DNA of 61,503 nt from Chimaeribacter coloradensis (lineage in GTDB: Bacteria; Pseudomonadota; Gammaproteobacteria; Enterobacterales; Enterobacteriaceae), in contig NZ_PJZH01000022.1 in the NCBI RefSeq assembly GCF_002858715.1, positions 1 through 61,503 on the forward strand, in the 5' to 3' direction. The notes beneath the pieces were generated by a model, which saw only the letters and a list, made by a program, of their open reading frames with translations, searched no databases and was not told the origin of the DNA. Shown here in pieces: positions 7,773-16,923 of the stretch. Position 1 is the stretch's first letter, and each line of letters begins with the position of its first letter. A program made the translations under genes and the position numbers.

Positions 7773-9263
7773 TTACGCCGGCCAGCGGTCGAGCCTGATG
7801 CCGCGGGTCGGTGCTTTCTCACGGAACTCGCTGAGCAGTGCTTTGACGTCAGGGTCGATGTAGTCGGCGTTTTCACTGTCCACCATCACCACGCTGTTGT
7901 CCGGGATCTCCGCCAGAATGCGGTGCAGCCGCGGGTTGTGCAGGAAAGTAAGGTTCTGGTGGATGCGCACCACGTAGTGATCGTCATAGCTGGAGAGCTG
8001 CAGCGCGTTGACGTGGCTTTTATAGGTGCTGCACAGCAGCTGTGCCAGCAGCCCCAGCCCAATCCCGGCCAGCATCCCGAACAGCATAATCCCGGCCACG
8101 GTGGTGACGAACGGGAGAAACTGCGGCCAGCCCTGCTTCCACTGCATCAGCCACAGCGCCGGTGACGCCAGCTTATAGCCGGTGTAGAGCAGTACCGCCG
8201 CCAGGGCCGCCAGCGGAATGGTGTTCAGCATGTCGCTGAAGAACAGCCCGCACAGCAGCAGCAACACGCCGTGCAGCAGGATCGAGGCTTTGCTGCGCGC
8301 GCCGGTGTTGACGTTCACCGAACTGCGGACGATCACCGCGGTGATCGGCAGGCCACCGAGAAAACCGCTCACAGCATTCCCGATCCCCTGCGCGCGCATC
8401 TCTTTGTCCGGCGACGGCGCAGGCACCTGCTCTTTCAGCTTCTTCAGCGCTTCCTGGCTCAGCAGCGTCTCCAGGCTGGCGACGAGCGCCAGGGTGACCG
8501 CCACCATATAAACCGCCGGGTTGCGCCACGCCTGCCAGTCCGGCCGCTCCAGCTGGGCGGTCAGCTCGCTCAGGCTGCTGAACGCCGGCAGCGAGATGCG
8601 CGGCATCGCCCCGTCCGGCATCAGCCGTTCGCCGAACACCACCGCCAGGCTGCCCCACAACACCGCCACCAGCGGGCCGGGGATGTAGGTCAACAGCGGG
8701 ATGCGCCGGAACGGCGCGGTGGTCCACAGCCACATGATCAGCAGCGCCACCAGCGCCACGATCGCCGCCGGGGCGGAAACTTCGCCGACGCCACTGAGCA
8801 GCGCGAACAGCCCCTGCCCCTCCGGCAGCCCCATCGCTACCGGGATCTGCTGCACAATCAGCAACAGCCCGATCGCCACCAGCATTCCCTGGATCACCGT
8901 CCCGGGGATCAGCGTGATAAAGCGCCCGGCGCGGGCGATGCCGAGCATAATCTGCAGCATCCCGGCCAAAATCAGCGCAAACAGCAGCGCCGGGAAACTG
9001 CCCAGCGTCTCCATCGCGGCGGTGACAATGGTCACCAGCCCGGCCGCCGGGCCGCTCACGGCAAAGCGGGAGGGGCTGAACACCGTCACCACCAGCCCGC
9101 CGATCACGCCGGTCAGTAAGCCGACAAACGGCGGCAGGCCGCTGGCCTGGGCGATGCCGAGGCAGAGCGGCAGCGCCACCAGAAACACCACCAGCCCGGC
9201 CGGGATGTCATGGCGCAGGGTAGAGGCTGAGGCCGGGGCCTGGCTCAGGGTTGAGTCACTCAT
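7773..9263 (-). CDS. SulP-family inorganic anion (probable bicarbonate) transporter
   Basis: 496 aa inner-membrane protein of the SulP/SLC26 family: about 10-14 hydrophobic segments from residue 20 to 400, SulP-type sequences VFSPSRFAVSGPAAG and GFLGGLPITAVIVRSSVN, and a C-terminal STAS-like cytoplasmic domain (about 420-490). It overlaps the upstream beta-carbonic anhydrase gene by 8 nt (ATGAGTGA). That pairing suggests bicarbonate or dissolved inorganic carbon transport rather than sulfate, but SulP substrates vary and none can be read from the sequence. GGAGG precedes the ATG. Confidence 0.88.
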   Translation of the reverse strand: MSDSTLSQAPASASTLRHDIPAGLVVFLVALPLCLGIAQASGLPPFVGLLTGVIGGLVVTVFSPSRFAVSGPAAGLVTIVTAAMETLGSFPALLFALILAGMLQIMLGIARAGRFITLIPGTVIQGMLVAIGLLLIVQQIPVAMGLPEGQGLFALLSGVGEVSAPAAIVALVALLIMWLWTTAPFRRIPLLTYIPGPLVAVLWGSLAVVFGERLMPDGAMPRISLPAFSSLSELTAQLERPDWQAWRNPAVYMVAVTLALVASLETLLSQEALKKLKEQVPAPSPDKEMRAQGIGNAVSGFLGGLPITAVIVRSSVNVNTGARSKASILLHGVLLLLCGLFFSDMLNTIPLAALAAVLLYTGYKLASPALWLMQWKQGWPQFLPFVTTVAGIMLFGMLAGIGLGLLAQLLCSTYKSHVNALQLSSYDDHYVVRIHQNLTFLHNPRLHRILAEIPDNSVVMVDSENADYIDPDVKALLSEFREKAPTRGIRLDRWPA

Positions 9264-9948
9264 GGTGGGCCTCCATACTGCGCTGTTCGACCAGTTTTTT
9301 CAGGTGGCCGCTGTGCAGGTCATACACACAGCCATACACCTCCAGCGGTTTCTGCTGCTGCCAGGCGAGCCGCACCGGCCAGCACTCGGTCAGGTGGACG
9401 AACTGACGGCGCACGTGTGCGTCCACCAGCGCATTCTGCCGCGCCCCCTCATCGGCGTGGCCCTGTTCCGCCAGCGCCTCGCCCAGCGACCGCCGCAGCG
9501 TACGCATCCGCCGTGCCAGCGCACTCTCCTCCTGTGCCAGCGGCATCTCAGGCAACATACTGGCGGCCTGCACCCCGCCGCAGCCGTAGTGGCCGCACAA
9601 CACAATGCCCGAGACTTTCAGGTACTCCAGCGCGTATTGCAGCACACTCATCAGGTTGTCATCCTCCTCCATCACCATATTGGCAATGTTACGGTGGACG
9701 AACAGCTCACCGGGGTGGGAACCGGTCAACACCTCGGCCGGGACGCGGCTGTCCGAACAGCCGATCCACAGGGAGTGCGGCTGCTGCGGGCGCGCCGTCT
9801 GGATAAAATAGTCAGGATCGCTTTGCTGCTGCTTCATGGCCCAGCTGCGGTTTTTGGCCAATAGGGGTGTCAGTATCGTCACGGCTTGTATCTCTCTGTT
9901 GGGGGGCAGGTCGTGATCGGTTCGCCCGTTAACCTGGGAAAGACTCAT
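9256..9948 (-). CDS. Beta-class carbonic anhydrase
   Basis: 230 aa from the ATG at 9948 (an in-frame TTG lies 12 nt earlier). It interconverts CO2 and bicarbonate. The zinc and catalytic residues are visible as IGCSDSR (Cys, Asp, Arg) and CGHYGCGG (His, Cys), followed by a typical beta-CA C-terminal half ending near EVYGCVYDLHSG. It is translationally coupled to a SulP anion transporter, so the pair may supply bicarbonate for carboxylation or handle CO2/HCO3 exchange. Confidence 0.93.
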   Translation of the reverse strand: MSLSQVNGRTDHDLPPNREIQAVTILTPLLAKNRSWAMKQQQSDPDYFIQTARPQQPHSLWIGCSDSRVPAEVLTGSHPGELFVHRNIANMVMEEDDNLMSVLQYALEYLKVSGIVLCGHYGCGGVQAASMLPEMPLAQEESALARRMRTLRRSLGEALAEQGHADEGARQNALVDAHVRRQFVHLTECWPVRLAWQQQKPLEVYGCVYDLHSGHLKKLVEQRSMEAHHE

Positions 9949-10242
9949 CAGAAATCTCAACCATTCTGGAGGTGTACACTGTCCTTGTGTGCGGATGCTG
10001 GGGCAGGCGCGGCCACCCGATCCGCCGTTACCGCGCGGCGATAACGGAGATATTTACTAACATCCCAGTGAAAGGTACTGGATAAGAGTAATCTGCAAGT
10101 AACAACTATGCTTTTTTATTTACAAAAGCATACTTTTCGATACATACCGTCACACTTCACATTTTTCCTTATGCAGATCAATTGCTTTAGTTAGCCGGCA
10201 ATTAAATAAGAGAAGCTTATAGTTTCCAGGGAAAAGAGAGAC
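9949..10242. other. AT-rich intergenic region upstream of the carbonic anhydrase
   Basis: About 290 nt without an ORF. It contains a perfect inverted repeat TATGCTTTT / AAAAGCATA (10107-10115 and 10124-10132, 8-nt spacer) with no T-run, which could be a palindromic operator or RNA hairpin. The carbonic anhydrase promoter must lie in the left part. Confidence 0.45.
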
Positions 10243-10264
10243 AAAAAAGCCGCCAGGAGGCGGC
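10243..10264 (-). terminator. Minus-strand terminator after the GNAT gene
   Basis: GCCGCC-AGGA-GGCGGC followed on the minus strand by TTTTTTG. It lies 22 nt past the acetyltransferase stop. Confidence 0.85.
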
Positions 10265-10286
10265 GGAGGATGTGGCGGAAAGAGGC

Positions 10287-10748
10287 TTACCAGCGGCGGT
10301 AGGTGAGTAAGGCGGTGCGCTCGCCGAGCTGGTCGTAAAGCGCGCGGGCGCGGGTGTTGGTCTCGTGCGTGGTCCAGTAGACGCGGTCACACTGTTTTTC
10401 ATCCGCCAGCCGGCAGGCGGCCTCAAACAGCCGGTGGGCGATGCCCTGTTCGCGCGCGGCCTCGCTGACGTAGAGATCTTCCAGATAGCAATAGCCGTGG
10501 TCGCTCCAGGTCGAGGGATGGAAAACCAGATGCGCCAGGCCGAGCAGCGTGCCGTCCGGCGCTTCCGCTACCAGCCCGGCCAGCCGTTCGCCGATGCACA
10601 GGCGCTCAAAGGTGAGCTGGGTGACATGCTCACTCAGCGGGTGTTGGCAGAAATGCAGGTAGCCGTCCCACAGCGGTAACCAGCCGGGGTAATCGCTGCC
10701 GGTCAGCGGACGGACGACAAGGGTTGGTGCCGGGTCAGTGGTGCTCAT
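10287..10748 (-). CDS. GNAT-family N-acetyltransferase
   Basis: 153 aa. The acetyl-CoA binding region is seen as CYLEDLYVSEAAREQGIAHRLFEAA (the R/Q-x-x-G-x-A/G site within it), followed by the strand YWTTHETNTRARALYDQLG typical of GNAT enzymes acting on small amines or protein termini. AAAGGGGG precedes tandem ATGATG; the second ATG has the better spacing. The substrate is unknown. It is transcribed in the same direction as ada-alkB but separated from it by 60 nt, and it has its own terminator. Confidence 0.85.
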   Translation of the reverse strand: MSTTDPAPTLVVRPLTGSDYPGWLPLWDGYLHFCQHPLSEHVTQLTFERLCIGERLAGLVAEAPDGTLLGLAHLVFHPSTWSDHGYCYLEDLYVSEAAREQGIAHRLFEAACRLADEKQCDRVYWTTHETNTRARALYDQLGERTALLTYRRW

Positions 10749-10810
10749 CATGCCCCCTTTGATAGCGCCTACGGGATGATTATTAAGCATACTGCATCAC
10801 GGCCGGGGCG

Positions 10811-11470
10811 TCAGCCCGCGACCCGGAAGGTCAGGTTGATGCGCTGCGCGCCCATGCGCGGGTGCTCGCCCGGCCTGACCGGCAGCACACCGTGGAAACG
10901 CAGCCGGTCAGGCCCACCCCAGACCACCACATCGCCGTGGGTCAGCAGGTAGCGCTGCGGTGTGTCACTGCGTGCCAGCCCGCCAAACTGGAACACTGCC
11001 GGCAGCCCCAGCGACACCGAGACGATAGGCTGGCTGAAGTCCGCTTCATCTTTATCCTGATGCAGGGACATTTTCGCGCCGGGCACGTAACGGTTAATCA
11101 GGCAGGAGTCGGGGCAGAACGCCGGGAAACCGGCCAGTGCCGCCGCCTGCCCGGCAAGATCTGCCAGCAGCGGCGGCATCACCGGCCACGGCGCCTGCCC
11201 GCGCAGGGGGTCACCCGTGACGTAGCGGTAGCCCCGCCGGTCGGTCATCCAGCCCAGGCGGCCGCAGCTGGTGGTGGCCACTGACATCGGGCGGCCGCCG
11301 GGGGTCTGCATCTTGCGGAACGGCGCTTCGGCAATCACGCCGCGCAGCGCCGCCAGCAGCGCCTCCTCCTGTGCCAGTACAAAGCCGTGCAACAGCAGGG
11401 AGGCGTCGCCTATCGGCTCATTCCAGGGAATGGCCGGCGGATCAAACAGATCCGGTATGATCGTCTGCAT
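10811..11470 (-). CDS. alkB: AlkB-type alpha-ketoglutarate-dependent DNA repair dioxygenase
   Basis: 219 aa. It removes 1-methyladenine and 3-methylcytosine lesions by iron/2-oxoglutarate-dependent oxidation. Iron ligands are visible in LHQDKDE (His and Asp) and in THGDVVVWGG (distal His), and the 2-oxoglutarate-binding Arg motif is RINLTFR. Its start lies inside the 3' end of ada (29-nt overlap), the operon arrangement known from E. coli. Confidence 0.95.
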   Translation of the reverse strand: MQTIIPDLFDPPAIPWNEPIGDASLLLHGFVLAQEEALLAALRGVIAEAPFRKMQTPGGRPMSVATTSCGRLGWMTDRRGYRYVTGDPLRGQAPWPVMPPLLADLAGQAAALAGFPAFCPDSCLINRYVPGAKMSLHQDKDEADFSQPIVSVSLGLPAVFQFGGLARSDTPQRYLLTHGDVVVWGGPDRLRFHGVLPVRPGEHPRMGAQRINLTFRVAG

Positions 11471-12548
11471 CGATCGCGATCTCCTCGTCGTCAGCGGCGC
11501 GCTCTTTTTGCAGCAGCGCCTGTTTGCGTTCCACGCCCCAGCGGTAGCCGGAGAGCGTGCCGTCCTGCCGCACCACCCGGTGGCAGGGGATCGCCACCGC
11601 CAGCAGGTTGGCGGCGCAGGCCCCGGCCACCGCCCGCACCGCCGAAGGCGCGCCGATGCGGGCTGCTACCTCCCGGTAGCTCAGGGTCTGGCCGGGGGGA
11701 ATGGCGCACAGCGCCTGCCAGACGCGCTGCTGGAACAGGGTGCCGCGGATGTCCAGCGGCAGATCCAGCCCGGCCTGCGGGTGGTCGATCAATCCAATCA
11801 CCTGCGCCACCGTCTGCTCAAAGCCCGGTACTGCGCCACAGAATTCCGCCCGCGGGAAACGGGCCTGCATCTCCTGCACCAGCGCCTGCGGCTCCGCGCC
11901 CAGCAGAATGGCGCAGACGCCGCGCGCACTCTGGGCCACCAGCACCGGCCCGAGGCTGCATTCGCCCACCGCGAACCAGAGCCGCTCGCCCGGCGCCCCC
12001 CGGCGCGCCTGCCCCGGCGTCATGCCGAGCTGCGCCCCGGACGCCGCATAAAAGCAGCCGCTGGAGCCGTACCCCGCCCCATACAGCGCCTCGGTCACGC
12101 TGGCGGCCTGCGGCAACTGTTCGCGCAGCCGCTGGCCGCGCCGGGCGGCGGCGTACGCGCGGGGGGTGAGGCCGGTCAGGGCGCGGAAGCGGCGATGGAA
12201 ATGGTATGCGCTGACCCCGGCCTGCGCCGCCAGTTCATGCAGGCTGGGTTCGGTTTCTGCACTCTCCAGCAGGCGGCAGGCGGCGGTGATGCGCGCGGCC
12301 CACTGCTGCTGATCTGACGCCCCGTCCGGGCGGCAGCGTTGGCAGGCGCGGTAACCGGCTGCCGCCGCCTCCGCCGCGGTGGCAAAAAACAGCACATTTT
12401 CCGGTTTCGCCCGGCGCGACGGGCAGGAGGGGCGGCAGTAGATGCCGGTGGTGCGCACCGCGTACACGAAGCGGCCATCGGCCTGTTTATCCCGCGCGGC
12501 GAGTTGCTGCCAGCGCGGATCGTCTGTTATGGCATCAATGAGGGTCAT
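11442..12548 (-). CDS. ada: Ada: bifunctional methyltransferase and transcriptional activator
   Basis: 368 aa from MTLIDAITDD, with CAGGAG upstream. The N-terminal zinc domain has Cys38, Cys42, Cys69 and Cys72 at the same positions as E. coli Ada; Cys38 accepts methyl groups from phosphotriesters. An AraC-type HTH spans about 85-180. The C-terminal O6-methylguanine methyltransferase has PCHRVV with active Cys322. A matching Ada box lies about 75 nt upstream. It heads the ada-alkB operon and is expected to be induced by DNA methylation damage. Confidence 0.96.
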   Translation of the reverse strand: MTLIDAITDDPRWQQLAARDKQADGRFVYAVRTTGIYCRPSCPSRRAKPENVLFFATAAEAAAAGYRACQRCRPDGASDQQQWAARITAACRLLESAETEPSLHELAAQAGVSAYHFHRRFRALTGLTPRAYAAARRGQRLREQLPQAASVTEALYGAGYGSSGCFYAASGAQLGMTPGQARRGAPGERLWFAVGECSLGPVLVAQSARGVCAILLGAEPQALVQEMQARFPRAEFCGAVPGFEQTVAQVIGLIDHPQAGLDLPLDIRGTLFQQRVWQALCAIPPGQTLSYREVAARIGAPSAVRAVAGACAANLLAVAIPCHRVVRQDGTLSGYRWGVERKQALLQKERAADDEEIAIDADDHTGSV

Positions 12549-12620
12549 AGGGATCTCCTGCTCAGGTGACGTTACCCGATCCAGACTACCCGCCGCAAGC
12601 CGCCGCGGCACCCTGCCCCT

Positions 12621-12633
12621 TGCGGTCAAATTT
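12621..12633 (-). promoter_or_regulatory. Ada box (AAT-N6-GCAA)
   Basis: On the minus strand the sequence AATTTGACCGCAA exactly fits the methylated-Ada recognition pattern AAT-N6-GCAA. It lies about 73 nt before the ada ATG and overlaps the stop codon of the upstream gene. Confidence 0.7.
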
Positions 12634-13642
12634 TGCGTTGCAGCAGATCTTTCATCGCCCGTTCCACGAACTCACTCTCCGCCTCAAACCGCCCCGGCAG
12701 CCCGGCACAGTGCCCATACGGGGAGATCAGCGGCCGCCACTCACCGTGCGGCAGCAGATCGCACTCAATGCGCGCTTCCGCCACGGTAAAGTAGTTATCC
12801 GTATCACAGGGCATAATGATGGCCTCTGCGGTGATCTTCATCAGACTATCTGAAAATTCCCCGTTCAGCCGTGGGTCGAGGCTCAGATCGGCATGGTGCC
12901 AGGTCTCCAGCAGCGTCAGCAAATCGTTGGCGTCGTGCTGCTGGAAATGGCGCTCCCAGGCGGAGAGCAGCGCCTCCAGGCTGGGGTGGCCCATGCGGCG
13001 GAACAGCTCATCGCGGAAAAAAGCGGCGGAATAGGCCCAGCCGGCGTAGGTGCGGCCAAAGGCTGCCAGCCCCCGCAGCGGCGGGATCAGGTAGTCGCCG
13101 TTGGCAAAGGCGCTGTCGCTCAGCAGCGCGCTGCGCATGTTATTGAGGAATACCCGGCAGAGCGGGCTGCAGCGCGCGGTGCCGCAGATCACCATCAGCC
13201 GCTTCACATAGTCCGGGTAGGCGGCCGCCCAGTGCCACGCCTGCATCGCGCCCAGCGCCCAGCCGCCCACCAGCGCCAGCTGCTGCACGCCGAGATGCTC
13301 GCGCAGCAGCAGAAACTGCGCGTGGACGTTGTCCGCCACCGAGACGCGCGGAAAGCGCCGCCCCGGCTGGCTGAGGCTGTTGCTGGGGGAGGTGGAGAGG
13401 CCGTTGCCGAACATATTGACCAGCACAATAAAATAGCGGTTTGGGTCGAGTACGCGCTCTTCCCCGATCAGCGGCAGGAAAGAGAGGTGGCCGTTTGAAT
13501 AGACGCTGAGCAGCAGGATGGCGTTATCACCGGCGGCGTTCAGCTCGCCGAACGTCTGGTACGCCAGCGAGGCCTGTGCCAGCACGCCTCCCTGTTGCAG
13601 GGGCAGATCACCCAGCAAGACGTGATGAAAATCGTTTCCCAT
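12626..13642 (-). CDS. MetX-like alpha/beta-fold protein lacking the nucleophilic Ser
   Basis: 338 aa, homologous to the homoserine O-acetyltransferase-related alpha/beta hydrolases (LAYQTFGELN, NMFGNGLSTSPSN, AWHWAAAYPDYVKR). At the nucleophile elbow, where relatives read G-x-S-x-G, this protein reads VGGWALGAMQ. Residue 129 is Ala, encoded by GCG. The later Asp (PCDTDNYF) and His (SPYGHCAG) of the triad are kept. Either it works without a Ser nucleophile, serves a binding role, or is drifting. The reading frame is intact and GGAT precedes the ATG. True MetX activity is unlikely. Confidence 0.8.
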   Translation of the reverse strand: MGNDFHHVLLGDLPLQQGGVLAQASLAYQTFGELNAAGDNAILLLSVYSNGHLSFLPLIGEERVLDPNRYFIVLVNMFGNGLSTSPSNSLSQPGRRFPRVSVADNVHAQFLLLREHLGVQQLALVGGWALGAMQAWHWAAAYPDYVKRLMVICGTARCSPLCRVFLNNMRSALLSDSAFANGDYLIPPLRGLAAFGRTYAGWAYSAAFFRDELFRRMGHPSLEALLSAWERHFQQHDANDLLTLLETWHHADLSLDPRLNGEFSDSLMKITAEAIIMPCDTDNYFTVAEARIECDLLPHGEWRPLISPYGHCAGLPGRFEAESEFVERAMKDLLQRKI

Positions 13643-13792
13643 GGCAATCCTCGATGTTCTTTTTCTGCGTTTTTATTGTTGTATGTTGCCTGAACAATTT
13701 ATCACGCTGAGGAATTGTTCCGTGCCGGGCAGGCGAAAATTAGGAGGTTTCCGGATCGGGCGGCCCCGGTGCCGGGGCGGGAGGAGAGGCAT

Positions 13793-13817
13793 AAAAAAAC
13801 CGGGCGCGCGGCCCGGT
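13793..13817 (-). terminator. Minus-strand terminator of tmaR
   Basis: ACCGGGC-GCGCG-GCCCGGT followed on the minus strand by a run of seven T. It lies about 30 nt past the tmaR stop. Confidence 0.88.
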
Positions 13818-13845
13818 CTCTTGAGGTCTCTTGGGAAAGACGAGG

Positions 13846-14199
<354 letters not shown>

Positions 14200-14320
14200 T
14201 TACACAAATTCATTCACTGACGCGTTGTGGACAACCATACCTTGTCGCCGTGGTCAGAGATAGCCCTGATTTCTCTATCTTACCTGCTTTGGCGCATGAA
14301 CAACACCGCGCCCTGTTCGC

Positions 14321-15379
14321 CTATTTGCGCATCGCCATGGTGACCAGATCGCCCAGCTCTTTCAGCTGCTGGGTCATCTCCAGGCTCAGCCAGAGGTAGC
14401 CGTAGACCGGTGCCTCCAGGTTTTTGCCGGCGCTCATCTCATGCAGCAGCGCTTTCAGCTCACCGGCAATCTCCTCCACTTCCCGCGGGAGATCGCGCTC
14501 GCGCTCCGGCGAGCCGTTGCGCAGGATGTCCGCCAGGGTCTCCATGGCGTGCAGCGTCAGCAGCTGGGCGCTGCGCAGGGTGCGCGCGTTCAGCATAATG
14601 AAATGGCTTTCGCGTGATGACCAGTAGGCATCCACCTGCAGTTCCAGCGTGCAGACCAGGTTGCGGGTCAGGGTCTGGATGGCGTCAAACACCTCTTTCT
14701 GGATGCCGCTCTCTTTGGCGGCAGGCGCGATCAGCGCCCGGATCTTCACCACCTGCGACAGCACGCCTTTGAGCCGGCTTTCAAGCTGCGGCCGCTCGAC
14801 GATATTCGGCGACTGGTAGGCGCTGTAGAGGTGGTGCAGCGTGGTCAGGCTCTCTGCCATCTGCAACCGCCAGTGGATGAAGGCGCGCTGCGGGTAGATG
14901 CTGGTAAACAGCAGCGCCAGCACCGAGCCGAAAATCACGTCACCGCTGCGCCACAGCGCGGTTTTCATATCGCCGGTGGCGCTGCCGCACACCACCCCGA
15001 GCGTGATGCCGATCAGCAGCGCCATATAGGGGCGCTTGCCCAGGGTCAGGTAGCCGCACACGAACATCACCAGCAGGCACCAGATCAGCATCAGCGGCAG
15101 GGAGTAGAGCTCCAGCCAGAGCGCAATCAGCCCGGAGATTGCCCCCACCACCGTGCCGGCGATGCGCTGCAGCGCACGCGGCTGCACATTTCCCCAGAAA
15201 GAGATCGGCCCCATCACCACCACCAGGGTGATCAGCGGCCAGGTGCCTTCCGGGATCGCCAGCAGGCGCACAATTAAAAAGGTCAGCACAAAGGCCAGCG
15301 CGATACGCAGGCCGTGCATGACCCGGTAGTGGCGGTAAATCAGCAGTTCAAACGGGGAGATTTTTTTATCCAGGCGCAT
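14321..15379 (-). CDS. yeeA: YeeA-like FUSC-family inner-membrane protein
   Basis: 352 aa, the same length as E. coli YeeA when begun at MRLDKKISPFE. Six hydrophobic segments lie in residues 20-160 (AFVLTFLIVRL, TLVVVMGPISFWGNV), followed by a long helical cytoplasmic domain, the half-unit plan of fusaric acid resistance/aromatic acid exporter-like proteins. Function is unproven. It lies 142 nt upstream of tmaR on the same strand. Confidence 0.88.
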   Translation of the reverse strand: MRLDKKISPFELLIYRHYRVMHGLRIALAFVLTFLIVRLLAIPEGTWPLITLVVVMGPISFWGNVQPRALQRIAGTVVGAISGLIALWLELYSLPLMLIWCLLVMFVCGYLTLGKRPYMALLIGITLGVVCGSATGDMKTALWRSGDVIFGSVLALLFTSIYPQRAFIHWRLQMAESLTTLHHLYSAYQSPNIVERPQLESRLKGVLSQVVKIRALIAPAAKESGIQKEVFDAIQTLTRNLVCTLELQVDAYWSSRESHFIMLNARTLRSAQLLTLHAMETLADILRNGSPERERDLPREVEEIAGELKALLHEMSAGKNLEAPVYGYLWLSLEMTQQLKELGDLVTMAMRK

Positions 15380-15557
15380 CGTCAGGCAATCGGTCGGCAG
15401 CAAATCAGCACAGTGTAGCGGAGTTGGCGGCCCCTGCGTACCCGGACTGTGATCCGGTTTACCTTTTTACAGACAACCCGTTACAACCCTTTACGATGGC
15501 TGATCATTTTCGTGTGGGATGGTACACTTCCGGCACTTTTTCAATCGGTGTTTTACG

Positions 15558-15926
15558 ATGATCAAACTGTTTACCAAATACGCCCTGGTGGGGGTGATCA
15601 ATACGCTGATCCACTGGGTGACCTTCGCCCTGCTCTACTACCTGGCCGGGGCCGATCAGGCGCTCTCTAACTTTGGTGCCTTCTGTGTGGCGGTGACCTT
15701 CTCCTTCTTTATGAATGCCAGGGTCACTTTCAAAAGCGACGCGACCACCATCCGCTACATGTTCTATGTGCTGTTTATGGGCGCGCTGTCGGTAAGTGTG
15801 GGCTGGATCGCTGAGGCCAGCCACCTGCCGGCGCTGTTTACGCTGGTGACCTTCTCTGCCGTGAGCCTGGTTGTCGGCTTTTTCTACTCCCGCTTTTTTG
15901 TCTTCAAGGCTAAGGATGCGCAGTGA
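15558..15926 (+). CDS. gtrA: GtrA-family bactoprenol-glucose flippase
   Basis: 122 aa with four membrane segments and the GtrA pattern ([14 protein letters not shown] at the start, [20 protein letters not shown] at the end). The family translocates undecaprenyl-linked glucose across the inner membrane for O-antigen side-chain addition. The start is the ATG after GGTG. It overlaps gtrB by 4 nt (GTGA), so the two are translationally coupled. Confidence 0.9.
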   Translation: MIKLFTKYALVGVINTLIHWVTFALLYYLAGADQALSNFGAFCVAVTFSFFMNARVTFKSDATTIRYMFYVLFMGALSVSVGWIAEASHLPALFTLVTFSAVSLVVGFFYSRFFVFKAKDAQ

Positions 15927-16849
15927 AGATCTCGTTGGTGGTACCGGTATTTAATGAGGAAGCGGCGCTTCCCCTGTTCTACCAGGCCGTGCGTGATTAC
16001 GCGCCGTTGCAGGCCTGGCAGGTTGAAATTGTGTTTATCAATGACGGCAGCAAAGACCGGACGCCGGAGATCGCCGCTGCGCTGGCACAGGCCGACCCAC
16101 TGGTCACGCTAGTTGATTTTACCCGCAACTTCGGCAAGGAGCCGGCGCTGTTTGCCGGGCTGGAGCATGCCACCGGCGAGGCGGTGATCCCGATGGATGT
16201 CGACCTGCAAGACCCGATTGAGGTGGTGCCGCGGCTGGTGTCTGCCTGGCAGGCCGGGGCGGACGTGGTGCTGGCAAAACGGGTTGACCGCTCCACCGAT
16301 GGGCGGCTCAAGCGCAAAACCGCCGAATGGTTCTATACGCTGCATAACAAAATCAGCAACCCGAAGATTGAAGAGAACGTCGGCGACTTCCGGCTGATGT
16401 CACGGGAAGTGGTCGATAACATCCTGCGGCTGCCGGAGCGCAACCTGTTTATGAAGGGCGTGCTGTCGTTTGTCGGCGGCAAGGTGTCAGTGGTGGAGTA
16501 TGCCCGCGCCGAGCGGGTGGCCGGCACCACCAAATTCAACGGCTGGAAGCTGTGGAACCTGGCGGTGGAGGGCATCACCAGTTTCTCCACTTTCCCGCTG
16601 CGGGTCTGGACTTATCTTGGGCTGGGTGTGGCAGCGCTGGCCTTTATCTATGCCTTGTGGATGGTGATCGACAAGCTGATCTGGGGCAACCCGGTGCCCG
16701 GCTACCCCTCCCTGATGACAGCCATCCTGTTCCTCGGCGGTGTCCAGCTGATCGGTATCGGCGTGCTGGGGGAATACATCGGCCGCATCTATATCGAAAC
16801 CAAGGGCAGACCGCGGTATATTAAACGTAATGGGGCTAATAAAAAGTAG
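15923..16849 (+). CDS. gtrB: GtrB-type bactoprenol glucosyltransferase
   Basis: 308 aa. GT2 glycosyltransferase domain in residues 1-220: the nucleotide-binding start [20 protein letters not shown], the DxD-type MDVDLQDP, and [15 protein letters not shown]. Two C-terminal membrane helices (about 230-300) anchor it in the inner membrane. It transfers glucose from UDP-glucose to undecaprenyl phosphate. The start is GTG overlapping gtrA, and it is followed by an AT-rich gene, the usual gtrABC order. Confidence 0.92.
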   Translation: MKISLVVPVFNEEAALPLFYQAVRDYAPLQAWQVEIVFINDGSKDRTPEIAAALAQADPLVTLVDFTRNFGKEPALFAGLEHATGEAVIPMDVDLQDPIEVVPRLVSAWQAGADVVLAKRVDRSTDGRLKRKTAEWFYTLHNKISNPKIEENVGDFRLMSREVVDNILRLPERNLFMKGVLSFVGGKVSVVEYARAERVAGTTKFNGWKLWNLAVEGITSFSTFPLRVWTYLGLGVAALAFIYALWMVIDKLIWGNPVPGYPSLMTAILFLGGVQLIGIGVLGEYIGRIYIETKGRPRYIKRNGANKK

Positions 16850-16923
16850 CCTTATTCATTCCGCTATATGTAATCCTTAAAATTTTTACCATTTGAAGAC
16901 CAAAAGCTAACTGAGAGCATCTT

